Shown piece by piece: positions 15,477 through 23,837 of a stretch of DNA of 27,135 nucleotides. The stretch's first letter is position 1; the number at the start of each line of letters is the position of its first letter. A program made the position numbers and the translations under genes. Below the pieces are notes generated by a model. That model had not been told where the DNA came from, ran no database searches, and saw only the letters and a list, made by a program, of their open reading frames with translations. The stretch spans positions 1 to 27,135 of the forward strand of contig CAYMTN010000048.1 of the NCBI GenBank assembly GCA_964393335.1, in the 5' to 3' direction. Origin of the DNA: CAYMTN01 sp964393335. GTDB taxonomy: Bacteria > Chloroflexota > Anaerolineae > Aggregatilineales > Aggregatilineaceae.

Positions 15477-16865
15477 ATGGACGACAACCGACAACCCGAT
15501 GCCGTGCTGAAATCACCTCCTCCGCCGGTCCGGCGCGCGCTGGGCCGCACCGCCGTGCTGTTGTTGGGCGGCGGCGTGTTGGCGTGGATCATCGCGCTGG
15601 CCGCCGTCATGATTGCCGTGCGCGGCGTGAACCAGGACAGCCAGCCACGCCCACCGGATGTGCCGCCGGTGGCGGACCTGCCGACGTTGGCCGCCGCGAC
15701 TCATACGCCTGTCCCGCCGACGCTGATGCCGACTGTCACCTTCACGCCGACGCTGACTCCGACCCGCACGCCGAGCGCGACTCCATCGGGCACGCCGAGC
15801 GTGACGCCGGACGCTCCCCCGGCGGATGAATCCGGCGCGTCCGGCAGTGTGGCGGCCTCCGCCGAGCCAACGACCTCTGGCGATCAGGGGATCGCGGTCG
15901 CTGACGCCGGGCAGGCGGCGGGCTGCGTCCCGCCGGACGGCTGGGAGCGCTACGTCGTGGGGCCGGGTGATACGCTGTTCGCGTTTGTGTTGGGCGCGGG
16001 AGCTACGCTCACGGTTGACGACCTGATCGCGGCCAACTGCCTGAACAGCCGCTATCTGCGCGTCGATCAGGTGGTGTACCTGCCGCCGGGTGCCGCCGAA
16101 AATGCGCCGCCGTCAGAGCCGTTTGTCGCGCCTGCGCTGAGCGGGGCGCGCGGGCCGCGCACGCCTAACTGCCCGTGCGCGATCACGATTCCGGTCGGCT
16201 GGCGGCGCGAGCAGGTCGCGGACGCGATCACGGCGGCGCAGACGCTGTTCACGGGGGCGGATTTTTTGGCGGTGACCGGGCCGGGCGCGAGCGCCCCGTT
16301 TGACTTCCTGGCAGAACGTCCGGCAGGCGCGACGCTCGAAGGATTCTTGTTTCCCGGCACGTATACCGCCCAGAACGACACGACCGCCGAGGGATTCCGC
16401 GACATGCTGCTGAGCGCGTTTGCGGCGAACGTCTCCCCGCAGATGCGCGCCGACGCGGCGGCGCAGGGCGTCTCGTTCTACCAGGCGTTGATCATCGCGT
16501 CGGTGGTGCAGCGCGAGGTACGCGGGCCGGAGACGCAAAAACTGGTGGCCAGCGTGTATTACAACCGCTATCGCGACGGGAACCGGCTGGGTACGACCGT
16601 GTCAGTGCAATACGCGCTCGGCGGGCCGGGTAACTGGTGGCCGCGCGTGACATCCAGCGGGCTGCAAGTCGATTCGCCGTACAACACTTACGCGCGGGCC
16701 GGGCTGCCGCCGGGGCCGATTGACAGCCCTGGCTTGAGCGCCATCGTCGCCGCCGTGTACCCGCCGCAGACGGAGTACCGCTACCATACGGCGTCGTGTG
16801 ATGGGACGGGTGAAGCCTTCGCCGTGACGTATGAAGAACACCTTGCCAATGTGAACTGCGAGTGA
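15477..16865 (+). CDS. mltG: MltG-like endolytic transglycosylase with LysM domain
   Basis: The 462-aa protein has one membrane anchor (about 30-50), a Thr/Pro linker, a LysM-like domain (about 158-205; YVVGPGDTLFAF ... LRVDQVVYLP) and a YceG/MltG catalytic domain (about 235-455). The catalytic glutamate is Glu347 in IASVVQREV, followed by SVYYNRYRDGNRLGTT and SPYNTYARAGLPPGPIDSPG, both family hallmarks. MltG cleaves nascent glycan strands next to the membrane and sets glycan length. The added LysM should bind peptidoglycan. ATG 15477 has GAGAGG unusually close upstream. The kinase gene on the other strand starts 182 bases away, so the two promoters are divergent. Confidence 0.93.
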   Translation: MDDNRQPDAVLKSPPPPVRRALGRTAVLLLGGGVLAWIIALAAVMIAVRGVNQDSQPRPPDVPPVADLPTLAAATHTPVPPTLMPTVTFTPTLTPTRTPSATPSGTPSVTPDAPPADESGASGSVAASAEPTTSGDQGIAVADAGQAAGCVPPDGWERYVVGPGDTLFAFVLGAGATLTVDDLIAANCLNSRYLRVDQVVYLPPGAAENAPPSEPFVAPALSGARGPRTPNCPCAITIPVGWRREQVADAITAAQTLFTGADFLAVTGPGASAPFDFLAERPAGATLEGFLFPGTYTAQNDTTAEGFRDMLLSAFAANVSPQMRADAAAQGVSFYQALIIASVVQREVRGPETQKLVASVYYNRYRDGNRLGTTVSVQYALGGPGNWWPRVTSSGLQVDSPYNTYARAGLPPGPIDSPGLSAIVAAVYPPQTEYRYHTASCDGTGEAFAVTYEEHLANVNCE

Positions 16866-16947
16866 TCGACTGGTCGGAAGCCAACTACTGACGCTTGAAT
16901 AACGCTCTAAACCGGGACCCTATGTTGAACTCTGGCGTCTGCCGGTT

Positions 16948-17016
16948 AGCCTCACCCCTGGCCCCTCTCCACATCGTAGAGAGGGGAAAAGGGGTCGGGG
17001 GTTAAGGGGTGAGGCT
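16948..17016. repeat. 69-bp nested palindromic element
   Basis: AGCCTCACCCCT (16948-16959) and AGGGGTGAGGCT (17005-17016) are perfect 12-bp inverted repeats. Inside, CCCCTCTC (16962-16969) pairs with GAGAGGGG (16979-16986). The element lies between two converging genes (mltG and the acidic protein gene). It resembles the degenerate copy at 2639-2740 and looks like a REP/MITE-like intergenic repeat that may also end transcription. Confidence 0.78.
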
Positions 17017-17073
17017 GGTATGCAAGGGCACTCAAACTTCAGTTGTCTGTGCAAGGATCAGTAGCAGGCGTGA

Positions 17074-18096
17074 TCAATCAAACGTGCGCGAAATCGTCCA
17101 GTCCTCCGGCGGGGCGCTGGCGTCGCGCTCGACGAGCAGCAGTTCGGTGGCGTGCCACACATACGGGTCGAAATCACGCTGCATCTGGCCGATGACGTAG
17201 GGATAACGCCGCGCGGCGACGTGATCGCCAATCAGGACGCGCACCTGCCGCAGGACCGGCGCATCCGGCAGGGGCGTGGCCAGCCCGGCCAGCGCGCGCC
17301 GCAGTTCGTGCTGCGCTTCCTGTAATTCCTCGGCAGGATCGAGCGTCCACGCGGCGACGTACTGCTGCGTGCCGACGATCTCGGCCTCGATGCCGGTCAG
17401 CTCGATCTGGACCGGCAGGTTCGCGCGCGTCCAGTCGGCGAGCGCTTCTTCGAGGGCGTCGCGGTCGGTGGCGCGGAACGCGGCGTGCAGCGCCACACCG
17501 GGCGGCGGCATATCATCGATCTCGCCGGTAGTGCGCAATTCGAGCACCTGCGCGCCCAGGTCGGGCGGCAGCGCCAGCAGCACGTCAAAAATGATATCCG
17601 GCGGGGCGGGTTCCTCCGCCGCATCGACCCACGCGCCGCCCGCGCGCCGGGCGGCAGTCGGGATGGGGGCAGGCGGGTGGGTGGGTTCCGGCACGACCGC
17701 CTTTTCCTCGGCAGCCGGTTTCGCTTCTTCGATGACGGTTATGTCTTCGGCAGCAGCCGGTCCGGCGAGGCGGGTTTCGTCCGGTTGCGGCGTGTCCGGC
17801 TCGCCACCCGAAGGCGGAACGTCCTCTGACGTGTTTCCCGGCGCGCCTTCCTCCGGGATCGTATCGTCCAGCGCATCCATCGCGCCGAAGAGGTCTTCGA
17901 CTTCGCCGGTCAGTTCGTCCGGCGCATCTTCCTCCGAGGGGATCGCGTCGTCGAGCGCGTCGAGATCGATGGCTTCCAGGTCCTCGGTGTCGGGCCAGAC
18001 GTCCTCGAACGGTTCGTACACCACTTCGTCGGCGGGCAGATCGTCGTCTGCGTCACCGGGCAGATCGTCAAAGTCGCGGAAGGGTTCGTCGCTCAT
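17074..18096 (-). CDS. Acidic protein with possible 2H-phosphoesterase-like domain
   Basis: The 340-aa product has an extremely acidic N-terminal half (about 1-160), rich in Asp/Glu/Pro and low in complexity. The C-terminal part (about 170-340) has the alternating pattern of 2H phosphoesterases (LigT/2'-5' ligase fold): ALHAAFRA, a helix, VQIELTGIEA, a second half with LRQVRVLIGDHVAARRYPYV, and the ending ELLLVERD with EDWTISRTF. Only weak forms of the two H-x-T/S motifs are seen (LHAAF; GDHVA), so activity is doubtful. I chose ATG 18096 because GGGGGA lies 7 bases upstream; an earlier ATG would overlap the deacetylase gene. That gene ends 38 bases upstream, so the two are probably one transcript. 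Confidence 0.68.
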   Translation of the reverse strand: MSDEPFRDFDDLPGDADDDLPADEVVYEPFEDVWPDTEDLEAIDLDALDDAIPSEEDAPDELTGEVEDLFGAMDALDDTIPEEGAPGNTSEDVPPSGGEPDTPQPDETRLAGPAAAEDITVIEEAKPAAEEKAVVPEPTHPPAPIPTAARRAGGAWVDAAEEPAPPDIIFDVLLALPPDLGAQVLELRTTGEIDDMPPPGVALHAAFRATDRDALEEALADWTRANLPVQIELTGIEAEIVGTQQYVAAWTLDPAEELQEAQHELRRALAGLATPLPDAPVLRQVRVLIGDHVAARRYPYVIGQMQRDFDPYVWHATELLLVERDASAPPEDWTISRTFD

Positions 18097-18133
18097 CGGT
18101 ATGTCCCCCGGAAAGGTAACGCCGCGCGCCGGG

Positions 18134-18991
18134 TCAGCGCGGCAGGTCTCCAAATGTGATCAACTGGATGCCTTCGGCGCGCACGCATTCGAGCGTGGCG
18201 CTATGAGTCAGGTGGGCGACTTCACCGGCGCGTTCGTCGCGGTAGCCGCTGGTCGCCAGCGCCTGGTCCGGGTAGCCGGGATGGCACATGATCTCGGTGA
18301 TGCTGTCGTCTTCCAACGTCGTCAGGATGACCAGCAGATCGCCGAGGGTCGCGTGATCGCCGTAAAAACGAGTCTCAAGCCGGGCCGGCCAGCGGGGCGG
18401 CGCGTTGTCCGCCAGCGTGACCTGCAATGTGTCGATCAGGCGCAGTGCGAAGTCGTGCGGGAGGCCGGGCAGCATGGCTTTGAGCGTCGTCAGGACGGTC
18501 TCGCGCGGCAGGTCCAGCCCGGCGTTACGCAGCGGGATGTGATACTGGGCGGCAGCGGCGAGCATGGTTTCCAGCGCCGCCGGGTGCAGGTACGTGGCGT
18601 GGTGGTGCGCGTCCAGATGATCGGGCGGCTGCCCGGCCAGGCGTGTGAAGTGCTCGACCTGGGCGTCGATCTCGCGCCGGATGTGGGCGGGATCAAACGT
18701 TTCGACGCGCGTGGGCCACGCGTCGATGGGGTAAAACTGGCCGGAGCCGTCCACCAGCGACCGCACCTGATCGGGATCGGACACCGGGCGGCCACTCGTC
18801 AAATTGAGGTGCAGGCCGGTGCCCAGGTCCGGCGCTTCGTCGCGGATCTGTTGCAGGCCGGGCGCGGCGTCGGGGTAGTTGATCATGACCGTCGTCGAGG
18901 TCACGATGCCCCGCGTGTGCGCGTCCATGATGCCCCGGTTGACGCCGGGCGAGCGCCCAAAATCGTCCGCGTTCACGATCAGTCGTTTCAT
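18134..18991 (-). CDS. ChbG/YdjC-family carbohydrate deacetylase
   Basis: The 285-aa product begins MKRLIVNADDFGRSPGVNRGI, the YdjC family signature in which the Asp pair helps bind a metal. Further motifs are GLHLNLTSGRPV, the metal-binding DAHHHATYLHP and the C-terminal MCHPGYPD. YdjC/ChbG proteins are cytoplasmic TIM-barrel metal enzymes that remove acetyl groups from chito-oligosaccharides or related sugars. AGGA lies 7-8 bases before ATG 18991; a longer upstream reading lacks support. It shares a transcript direction with the acidic protein gene that follows. The sugar substrate cannot be told from sequence. Confidence 0.93.
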   Translation of the reverse strand: MKRLIVNADDFGRSPGVNRGIMDAHTRGIVTSTTVMINYPDAAPGLQQIRDEAPDLGTGLHLNLTSGRPVSDPDQVRSLVDGSGQFYPIDAWPTRVETFDPAHIRREIDAQVEHFTRLAGQPPDHLDAHHHATYLHPAALETMLAAAAQYHIPLRNAGLDLPRETVLTTLKAMLPGLPHDFALRLIDTLQVTLADNAPPRWPARLETRFYGDHATLGDLLVILTTLEDDSITEIMCHPGYPDQALATSGYRDERAGEVAHLTHSATLECVRAEGIQLITFGDLPR

Positions 18992-19150
18992 CGACACATC
19001 CTGTGTGGGTGCGTGTTTGGCACATTCACCTGGAATCATACCCCTAGAGCCGGATCACGACCACCGCCCCGGCGGAACTTCGATTTTCGGGTCGCTTTGT
19101 GTTATATCTCTTGTCAAAGACCCTTATTCACACAACCGCGAGGTGATGGT

Positions 19151-20737
19151 ATGTCCGATGTTGTACACGCCGCCGTGGACCGCACGACGGCGCAAGTCCG
19201 CGACCTGTTTATCACGATCAACCTGACCGGGTGGGACGCCGCGACGACCGGCACGCCTGCCGCCCTCGACGCGGCGGCGGCGGCCCGGGCCGATTGGATG
19301 CGCTATTGGGCCGATCCGGGCCTGTACCGCCAGTACAAAACGTGGGACGAAGCGGGCGCGGCGGCTGATCCGCCGTTGGCGCGCATCGTCCACCTGCTGC
19401 ACCTGGGATTTGCCGAAGGGCAGCGCGATCCGGCGACCATTGACGAGATGACCGAACTGGCGAAGGCGCTCGACGATGCCCATACCAATTTTCGCGCCGA
19501 GGTGGACGGCCAACGCCTGACGGCGAATGCCATCGTCGAGATTCTGCGCGACGAAAACGACTCGGCCAAACGCCGCGCCGCGTGGGAAGCCAGCAAGACA
19601 ATCGGCCCGCGCATCGCGGACCAGATTCGACGCCTGGCCGAGCTGCGCAACCAGGCCGCGCACGCGATGGGCTACGCTAATTTCCACCAGATGAGCCTGA
19701 CGCTCAACGAGCTGGACCCCGATTGGCTGTTCGCCATGTTAGACGACCTGGCCGCCAAGACGGACGAGCCGTTCCGGCAGGCGAAGGCCGAAATGGACGC
19801 CGAGTTGAGCGCGCGTTTTGGCGTCCCGGTGGCGGACCTGATGCCCTGGCATTACGCCGAGCCGTTTTTCCAACAAGCGCCGATGATGCGCAATTACGAC
19901 TTCAACGCGCTGTTCGAGGGGCGCGACCTGGTGGCGCTGGCGCTGAAAACCTACGACGGGCTGGGGCTGGAAGTGGGCGACATCCTCGAACGCAGCGATC
20001 TCTATGAGCGCGAGGGCAAAGACCAACACGCGTTCTGTATGCACGTGGACCGCGAAGGCGACGTGCGCGCGCTGTGCAACCTCAAGCCGACCCTGCGCTG
20101 GATGGAAACGCTGCTCCACGAGTTGGGACACGGCGTATATGACAAGTACGTCCCGCGTGACCTGCCCTGGCTGCTGCGCTCGTTCCCGCACATTCTGACG
20201 ACCGAAGCCATGGCGATGTTGATGGGGGCGGAGACGCTCGACCCTGAATGGCACGCCCAGGTTTTGGGCGCGTCCGCCAGCGAAGCCGAACGCGCCGGGG
20301 CGGCGGGATTCGCGCGTCTGCGCCTGGAAGAGCTGATCTTCGCGCGGTGGGTGATGGTCGTGGTCAATTTCGAGCGGCTGATGTACGAGGACCCGTCGCG
20401 CGATCTGGATACGCTGTGGTGGGACCTGGTGCAGAAATACCAGTTCCTCAACAAGCCGGAAGGGCGCGAGGGCAAACCCGATTGGGCGGCCAAGTACCAT
20501 ATCGCGCTGGCCCCCGCCTATTACCAGAACTACCTGCTGGGGCGCATGATGTCGCTGCAATGGGACGGCTGGCTGCGCGAGCACATAGGCGGCATCATCG
20601 GGCGGCAGGCGGCGGGTGACTTCTTCCGCGAGCGGATCTTCGCGCCGGGCAATACGATGCACTGGAACGACGCACTGGAGTTTGCGACCGGCGAAAAACT
20701 CAACCCGGATTATTTCGTGCAGAAGTTCGCGGTGTAA
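19151..20737 (+). CDS. M3-family oligoendopeptidase
   Basis: The 528-aa protein has the zinc-binding HELGH at 323-327, with the third ligand Glu352 in ILTTEAMAML 25 residues later, as in the M3 family (thimet oligopeptidase / PepF). Catalysis uses the HELGH glutamate. Later family motifs include ALAPAYYQNYLLGRM (substrate-binding tyrosine region). These cytoplasmic enzymes cut short peptides. ATG 19151 follows AGGTG by 5 bases. The open frame extends far upstream through the reverse-strand genes but has no coding character there. The length is slightly shorter than PepF (about 600 aa), so it may be one of the shorter M3 subgroups. Confidence 0.94.
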   Translation: MSDVVHAAVDRTTAQVRDLFITINLTGWDAATTGTPAALDAAAAARADWMRYWADPGLYRQYKTWDEAGAAADPPLARIVHLLHLGFAEGQRDPATIDEMTELAKALDDAHTNFRAEVDGQRLTANAIVEILRDENDSAKRRAAWEASKTIGPRIADQIRRLAELRNQAAHAMGYANFHQMSLTLNELDPDWLFAMLDDLAAKTDEPFRQAKAEMDAELSARFGVPVADLMPWHYAEPFFQQAPMMRNYDFNALFEGRDLVALALKTYDGLGLEVGDILERSDLYEREGKDQHAFCMHVDREGDVRALCNLKPTLRWMETLLHELGHGVYDKYVPRDLPWLLRSFPHILTTEAMAMLMGAETLDPEWHAQVLGASASEAERAGAAGFARLRLEELIFARWVMVVVNFERLMYEDPSRDLDTLWWDLVQKYQFLNKPEGREGKPDWAAKYHIALAPAYYQNYLLGRMMSLQWDGWLREHIGGIIGRQAAGDFFRERIFAPGNTMHWNDALEFATGEKLNPDYFVQKFAV

Positions 20738-20753
20738 GCGATAAACGAACGGC

Positions 20754-20936
20754 AACAAGCGATCAGCTAAAACCGTCGGGTTTGCTGACACCTGCGTATC
20801 GTGTCGAATTGGAAGGGACTCCGGCTCTACGTTTTTGCTGATCGCTGATCGTTCATCGCTGAACGTTGCCCGCGCTGTTGATTTCGCTGACAGCTTGTCG
20901 CTGACAGCTTATTGCTGAAAGCTGATCGCTCGTATC
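20754..20936. repeat. GCTGATCGCT/GCTGACAG repeat cluster
   Basis: The gap between the peptidase and TIR genes is made largely of short related words. GCGATCAGC at 20759-20767 is the inverse of GCTGATCGC at 20837-20845 and 20921-20929, and CGCTGACAGCTT occurs twice (20885-20896, 20899-20910). GCTGAAAGCTGA at 20914-20925 also occurs at 6978-6989. The inverted copies could fold into a large hairpin just before the TIR gene. Confidence 0.7.
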
Positions 20937-21488
20937 ATGCAACACATCTACGTCAGTTATCCGCAGGACGATTACGCGTTTGCGCACCGGCTGGTAGCCG
21001 ACCTGCAAATCGCGGGGTATGCCGTGTTTATGGACGCGGTGAGCCAGGCGGGGACCGTCGCGTGGGCCACCGAAACCCGCCACGCGATCCGGTCCAGCGG
21101 CGCGGTGCTGATGATCTTGTCGCCGGAAGACGGGCGGCGGGTCGGTATCCGGCACGAGGGCGTGCTGGCGAAACGGCGGCAGAAGCCGGTCTACGTGCTG
21201 CGGCGCTCGCCGGGTGATGTGCCGCGTTACCTGTCGCAGGCCGTGATCGTGGATTGTATGGGCGAGGACGACTACCAACGCGCGTTGGGTGCGTTGATCG
21301 GCGTGCTGCCGCCCGCCCTGGCGCTGCTGACCACGCCGGTTCCGGTGCCGAACCGCCCCGTGCGGCGGCCTCCGCGCCAGCCGGAACAGGCTCGCCAGCG
21401 CCGCCGGGTGGTGATCGTCGCCAGCGTGTTGATCGTCGTGGCGGCGTGCGTGCTGGCCGGGATCGCATTCGGCGTGATTCCAGGGTAG
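20937..21488 (+). CDS. TIR-domain protein with C-terminal membrane helix
   Basis: The 183-aa product begins HIYVSYPQDD (box 1 of bacterial TIR domains, residues 3-12), continues with ADLQIAGYAVFMD and a helix ending IRSSGAVLMILSP, and has Glu74 in IRHEGVLAK. That Glu sits where SARM1-type TIR domains have the catalytic glutamate for NAD cleavage. Residues about 120-155 are a Pro/Arg-rich linker and 158-179 a single membrane helix, so the TIR domain is probably cytoplasmic and membrane-tethered. No clear ribosome binding site precedes ATG 20937. The next gene starts 47 bases after its stop on the same strand. It may be an NADase effector or a plain interaction domain; the sequence does not settle this. 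Confidence 0.85.
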   Translation: MQHIYVSYPQDDYAFAHRLVADLQIAGYAVFMDAVSQAGTVAWATETRHAIRSSGAVLMILSPEDGRRVGIRHEGVLAKRRQKPVYVLRRSPGDVPRYLSQAVIVDCMGEDDYQRALGALIGVLPPALALLTTPVPVPNRPVRRPPRQPEQARQRRRVVIVASVLIVVAACVLAGIAFGVIPG

Positions 21489-21534
21489 GATTGAAGAGAC
21501 TCGTACACCGTTTCACACAGGGATAGGGGCAACA

Positions 21535-23319
21535 ATGGATCGTACAGTACCCAAAACCGGCAGCGAGGAAATCGCCCTGTATATCCGCACGTATTATTCG
21601 CTGTTGCGGTCAAGCCACGCCGTGCAGCTTGATGCGCTGGTCGAGGCGCACCTGGCGATGAATGCGTCGCTGCACGCCAGCGCGCGCCAGCCGACGCCGG
21701 ATGCAGCGGCGCTGTTTTATACGGTGATGCGGCTCCCGGCCTGCATTGCCGACGTCGATCTGGTGGTGATGGGACAAACCGACCGCGTCTTCAACGACCA
21801 CGGGTATCAAGACGTGGACGAGTGGGAGCGCGTCACGGCCCCCGCCCGCCGCCGCCGGATGGCGTATGATGGCGACCACACCCTGGCGGCCTACATCGCC
21901 AGCCGGTCGGATATCGACGACCTGATCCCGATCCTGGTGGCGTACCAGATCGAGTGGAACAAGCTGCACTCGATGCTGCAATCGGTTGCGTCGCAGGCCA
22001 GCCTGGCCGCCTACAGCGCCGACGCGACCCTGGCGCGCACATCGGACCTGGCCCGCGCGCTGGGCATCGCGGCGGACGACCTCAGCCGCTTGCAGGATGC
22101 GTGGGGCAAAAACATGATCTCCACGCTCGAAAAGATCGCCAAAGGACCCAAACGGTTCGCGGTGCGGCTGCTGGCCGGTACGTACATCAACTACCAGCGC
22201 GCGACCTCGGACTGGTGGCTGAACGTGCGCCAGAACGTCAATCCGCTGGATATCAGCAACCGCCCGGTGTATTTCATCTCCAGCAACGTGCACGCGATTC
22301 CCAACCTGCTCAGCGGATTCGCCCTGCAAGATGAAGACCGCATTTTTGAGTTTGTCGAGCGGGCCGGAGACCCCGGTCTGAAGGCGGAATATGACTACGT
22401 GCGCGTGCGGGACGAGCTGAATAACAAAAACAATTTCCTGTATTACGCGCTGCGCCGCTATGACAGCGTGCGGGATGTCGAGCGCCGCCGCATCGAGAGC
22501 GAGCGTCATATCGGGCTGACGCGCGTGCCCAGCCTGCACGGTTTCGACATCGAGGCGCAGGTGATCGAGATCAGCAAGCTCGATCCCGCTCGCATGGACT
22601 CACGGCTGTTGTGCGCCGATCCCGACGAGATGGCGCGGCTGGCGGCGAGTGACGCCGTGATCGTCAACATCGACTACCCGCTGGGCATGGCGGCCTACCA
22701 CGTGCTGGCCAAGATCAGCCAGTACGTGACGCAGATGCTCGGTATCTACGTGATCGGCAAAGCGGCGACGCTCAACGCCCGCGTGGGTGACGTGATGATC
22801 GCCAACGTGGTCTACGACGAGCACAGCGAGAATTCGTACCTGTTCGGCAACAGCTTTTCGGCCTCCGACATCATCCCCTACCTGACGTTGAGCAGCGTGC
22901 TGGATAACCAGAAGGTCGTCAGCGTGCGCGGGACGTTTTTGCAGAATGCCCAGTACATGGACGTGTTTTACCGCGAGGGGTATTCGATTGTCGAGATGGA
23001 ATCCGGGCCGTACCTCTCGGCGGTGTACGAAATGGTGCGGGCGCAGCGCCATCCGGTTAACGAGATCGTGAACCTGTACATCGCGCCGTTCGACATGGGG
23101 TTTTTGCACTACGCCAGTGATCGCCCGCGTTCCAGCGGGCACACGTTGGGGGCAGGGCGCTTGAGTTATCTCGGCACGGAGCCGACCTACGCGACGGCGA
23201 TTGCCACGCTGCGCCGTATTTTCTGCAACGAGCTGGTCCGGCTGAAGGACCGCCCCCAGCCCGTGCGTGTGACTGCCGCCGGGGAAGTGCTGCCAGGAGG
23301 CGAAAATGGAAGTCAATGA
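21535..23319 (+). CDS. Large protein with nucleoside-phosphorylase-like C-terminus
   Basis: I cannot name the family with confidence. The 594-aa product has a mainly helical N-terminal part (about 1-240), a middle domain (about 245-365), and a C-terminal domain (about 370-560) reminiscent of the PNP/UDP phosphorylase fold. There, IVNIDYPLGMAAYHVL is followed by GKAATLNARVGDVMIA (408-423), like the 'GsaG.l...gDvvi' of nucleoside phosphorylases, and VEMESGPYL (486-494), like the 'vEMEsa' that holds ribose in nucleosidases. This is a motif-level match, so the activity is inferred. ATG 21535 follows AGGGATAGGGG about 10 bases upstream. It follows the TIR gene and overlaps the nitroreductase gene by 14 bases. 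Confidence 0.78.
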   Translation: MDRTVPKTGSEEIALYIRTYYSLLRSSHAVQLDALVEAHLAMNASLHASARQPTPDAAALFYTVMRLPACIADVDLVVMGQTDRVFNDHGYQDVDEWERVTAPARRRRMAYDGDHTLAAYIASRSDIDDLIPILVAYQIEWNKLHSMLQSVASQASLAAYSADATLARTSDLARALGIAADDLSRLQDAWGKNMISTLEKIAKGPKRFAVRLLAGTYINYQRATSDWWLNVRQNVNPLDISNRPVYFISSNVHAIPNLLSGFALQDEDRIFEFVERAGDPGLKAEYDYVRVRDELNNKNNFLYYALRRYDSVRDVERRRIESERHIGLTRVPSLHGFDIEAQVIEISKLDPARMDSRLLCADPDEMARLAASDAVIVNIDYPLGMAAYHVLAKISQYVTQMLGIYVIGKAATLNARVGDVMIANVVYDEHSENSYLFGNSFSASDIIPYLTLSSVLDNQKVVSVRGTFLQNAQYMDVFYREGYSIVEMESGPYLSAVYEMVRAQRHPVNEIVNLYIAPFDMGFLHYASDRPRSSGHTLGAGRLSYLGTEPTYATAIATLRRIFCNELVRLKDRPQPVRVTAAGEVLPGGENGSQ

Positions 23320-23827
23320 AGCGATCCGGTCGAATCGCTCGGTCCGGCAGTATGCCGACCGCCCCGTGAGCCGGCCAGACATCGAACGTATCGTCAACGC
23401 GGGGCGGCTGTCCGGCTCCGCGAAAAATCGGCAGCCCTGGACCTTCATCGTCGTCACCGGGCGCGAGACGCTGCAAGCGCTCAGCGCGTGCGGCCCCTGG
23501 TGTACGCACCTGGCAGGGGCGGCGTTCGGCGTGGTGCTGGTCGTCGAAAATCTGCACGACCCGCCGACGCTCACCACGCCGTTTGACCTGGGCCGCGCCA
23601 GCCAAAACATGATCCTCGCGGGGTGGGAACTGGGCATCGGGTCGTGCATGGCGACGGTCTACGAGCCGGAAAAGGCCCGCGCGGCGCTGGGAATCCCGGA
23701 CCGGATGAACGTGCCCTGGATGATCTCGTTTGGGTACCCGCATCCTGACGCCGACCCACGCAGCCGCCCGCCGCACAAGAGCGGGCGTAAGGCGTTTGAC
23801 GACGTCGCGCGCTGGGAGCAGTGGTGA
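23306..23827 (+). CDS. Nitroreductase-family protein
   Basis: The 173-aa product has the nitroreductase pattern: MEVNEAIRSNRSVRQYADRPV at the start, whose Arg-Ser-Arg region contacts the FMN phosphate, SGSAKNRQPWTFIVV (about 36-50), a middle NMILAGWELGIGSC and the closing ISFGYP. These are FMN-dependent NAD(P)H oxidoreductases that act as dimers in the cytoplasm; substrates are often unknown. The start overlaps the preceding gene and AGGAGG lies 5 bases upstream, a strong sign of coupled translation. It is shorter than many family members (about 200 aa). The next gene begins 10 bases after its stop. Confidence 0.93.
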   Translation: MEVNEAIRSNRSVRQYADRPVSRPDIERIVNAGRLSGSAKNRQPWTFIVVTGRETLQALSACGPWCTHLAGAAFGVVLVVENLHDPPTLTTPFDLGRASQNMILAGWELGIGSCMATVYEPEKARAALGIPDRMNVPWMISFGYPHPDADPRSRPPHKSGRKAFDDVARWEQW

Positions 23828-23837
23828 GGGCTGCATT

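Noticed and set aside
17276..19150. Very long forward open frame joined to the M3 peptidase (1153 codons in all)
   Set aside because: The upstream part is Ser/Arg/Gly-rich translation antisense to two well-supported reverse genes. The peptidase itself starts at ATG 19151 behind a good ribosome binding site.
20937..21488. Calling the TIR gene a Thoeris thsB
   Set aside because: No SIR2-domain thsA partner is in the window, and the protein has a C-terminal membrane helix not typical of ThsB.
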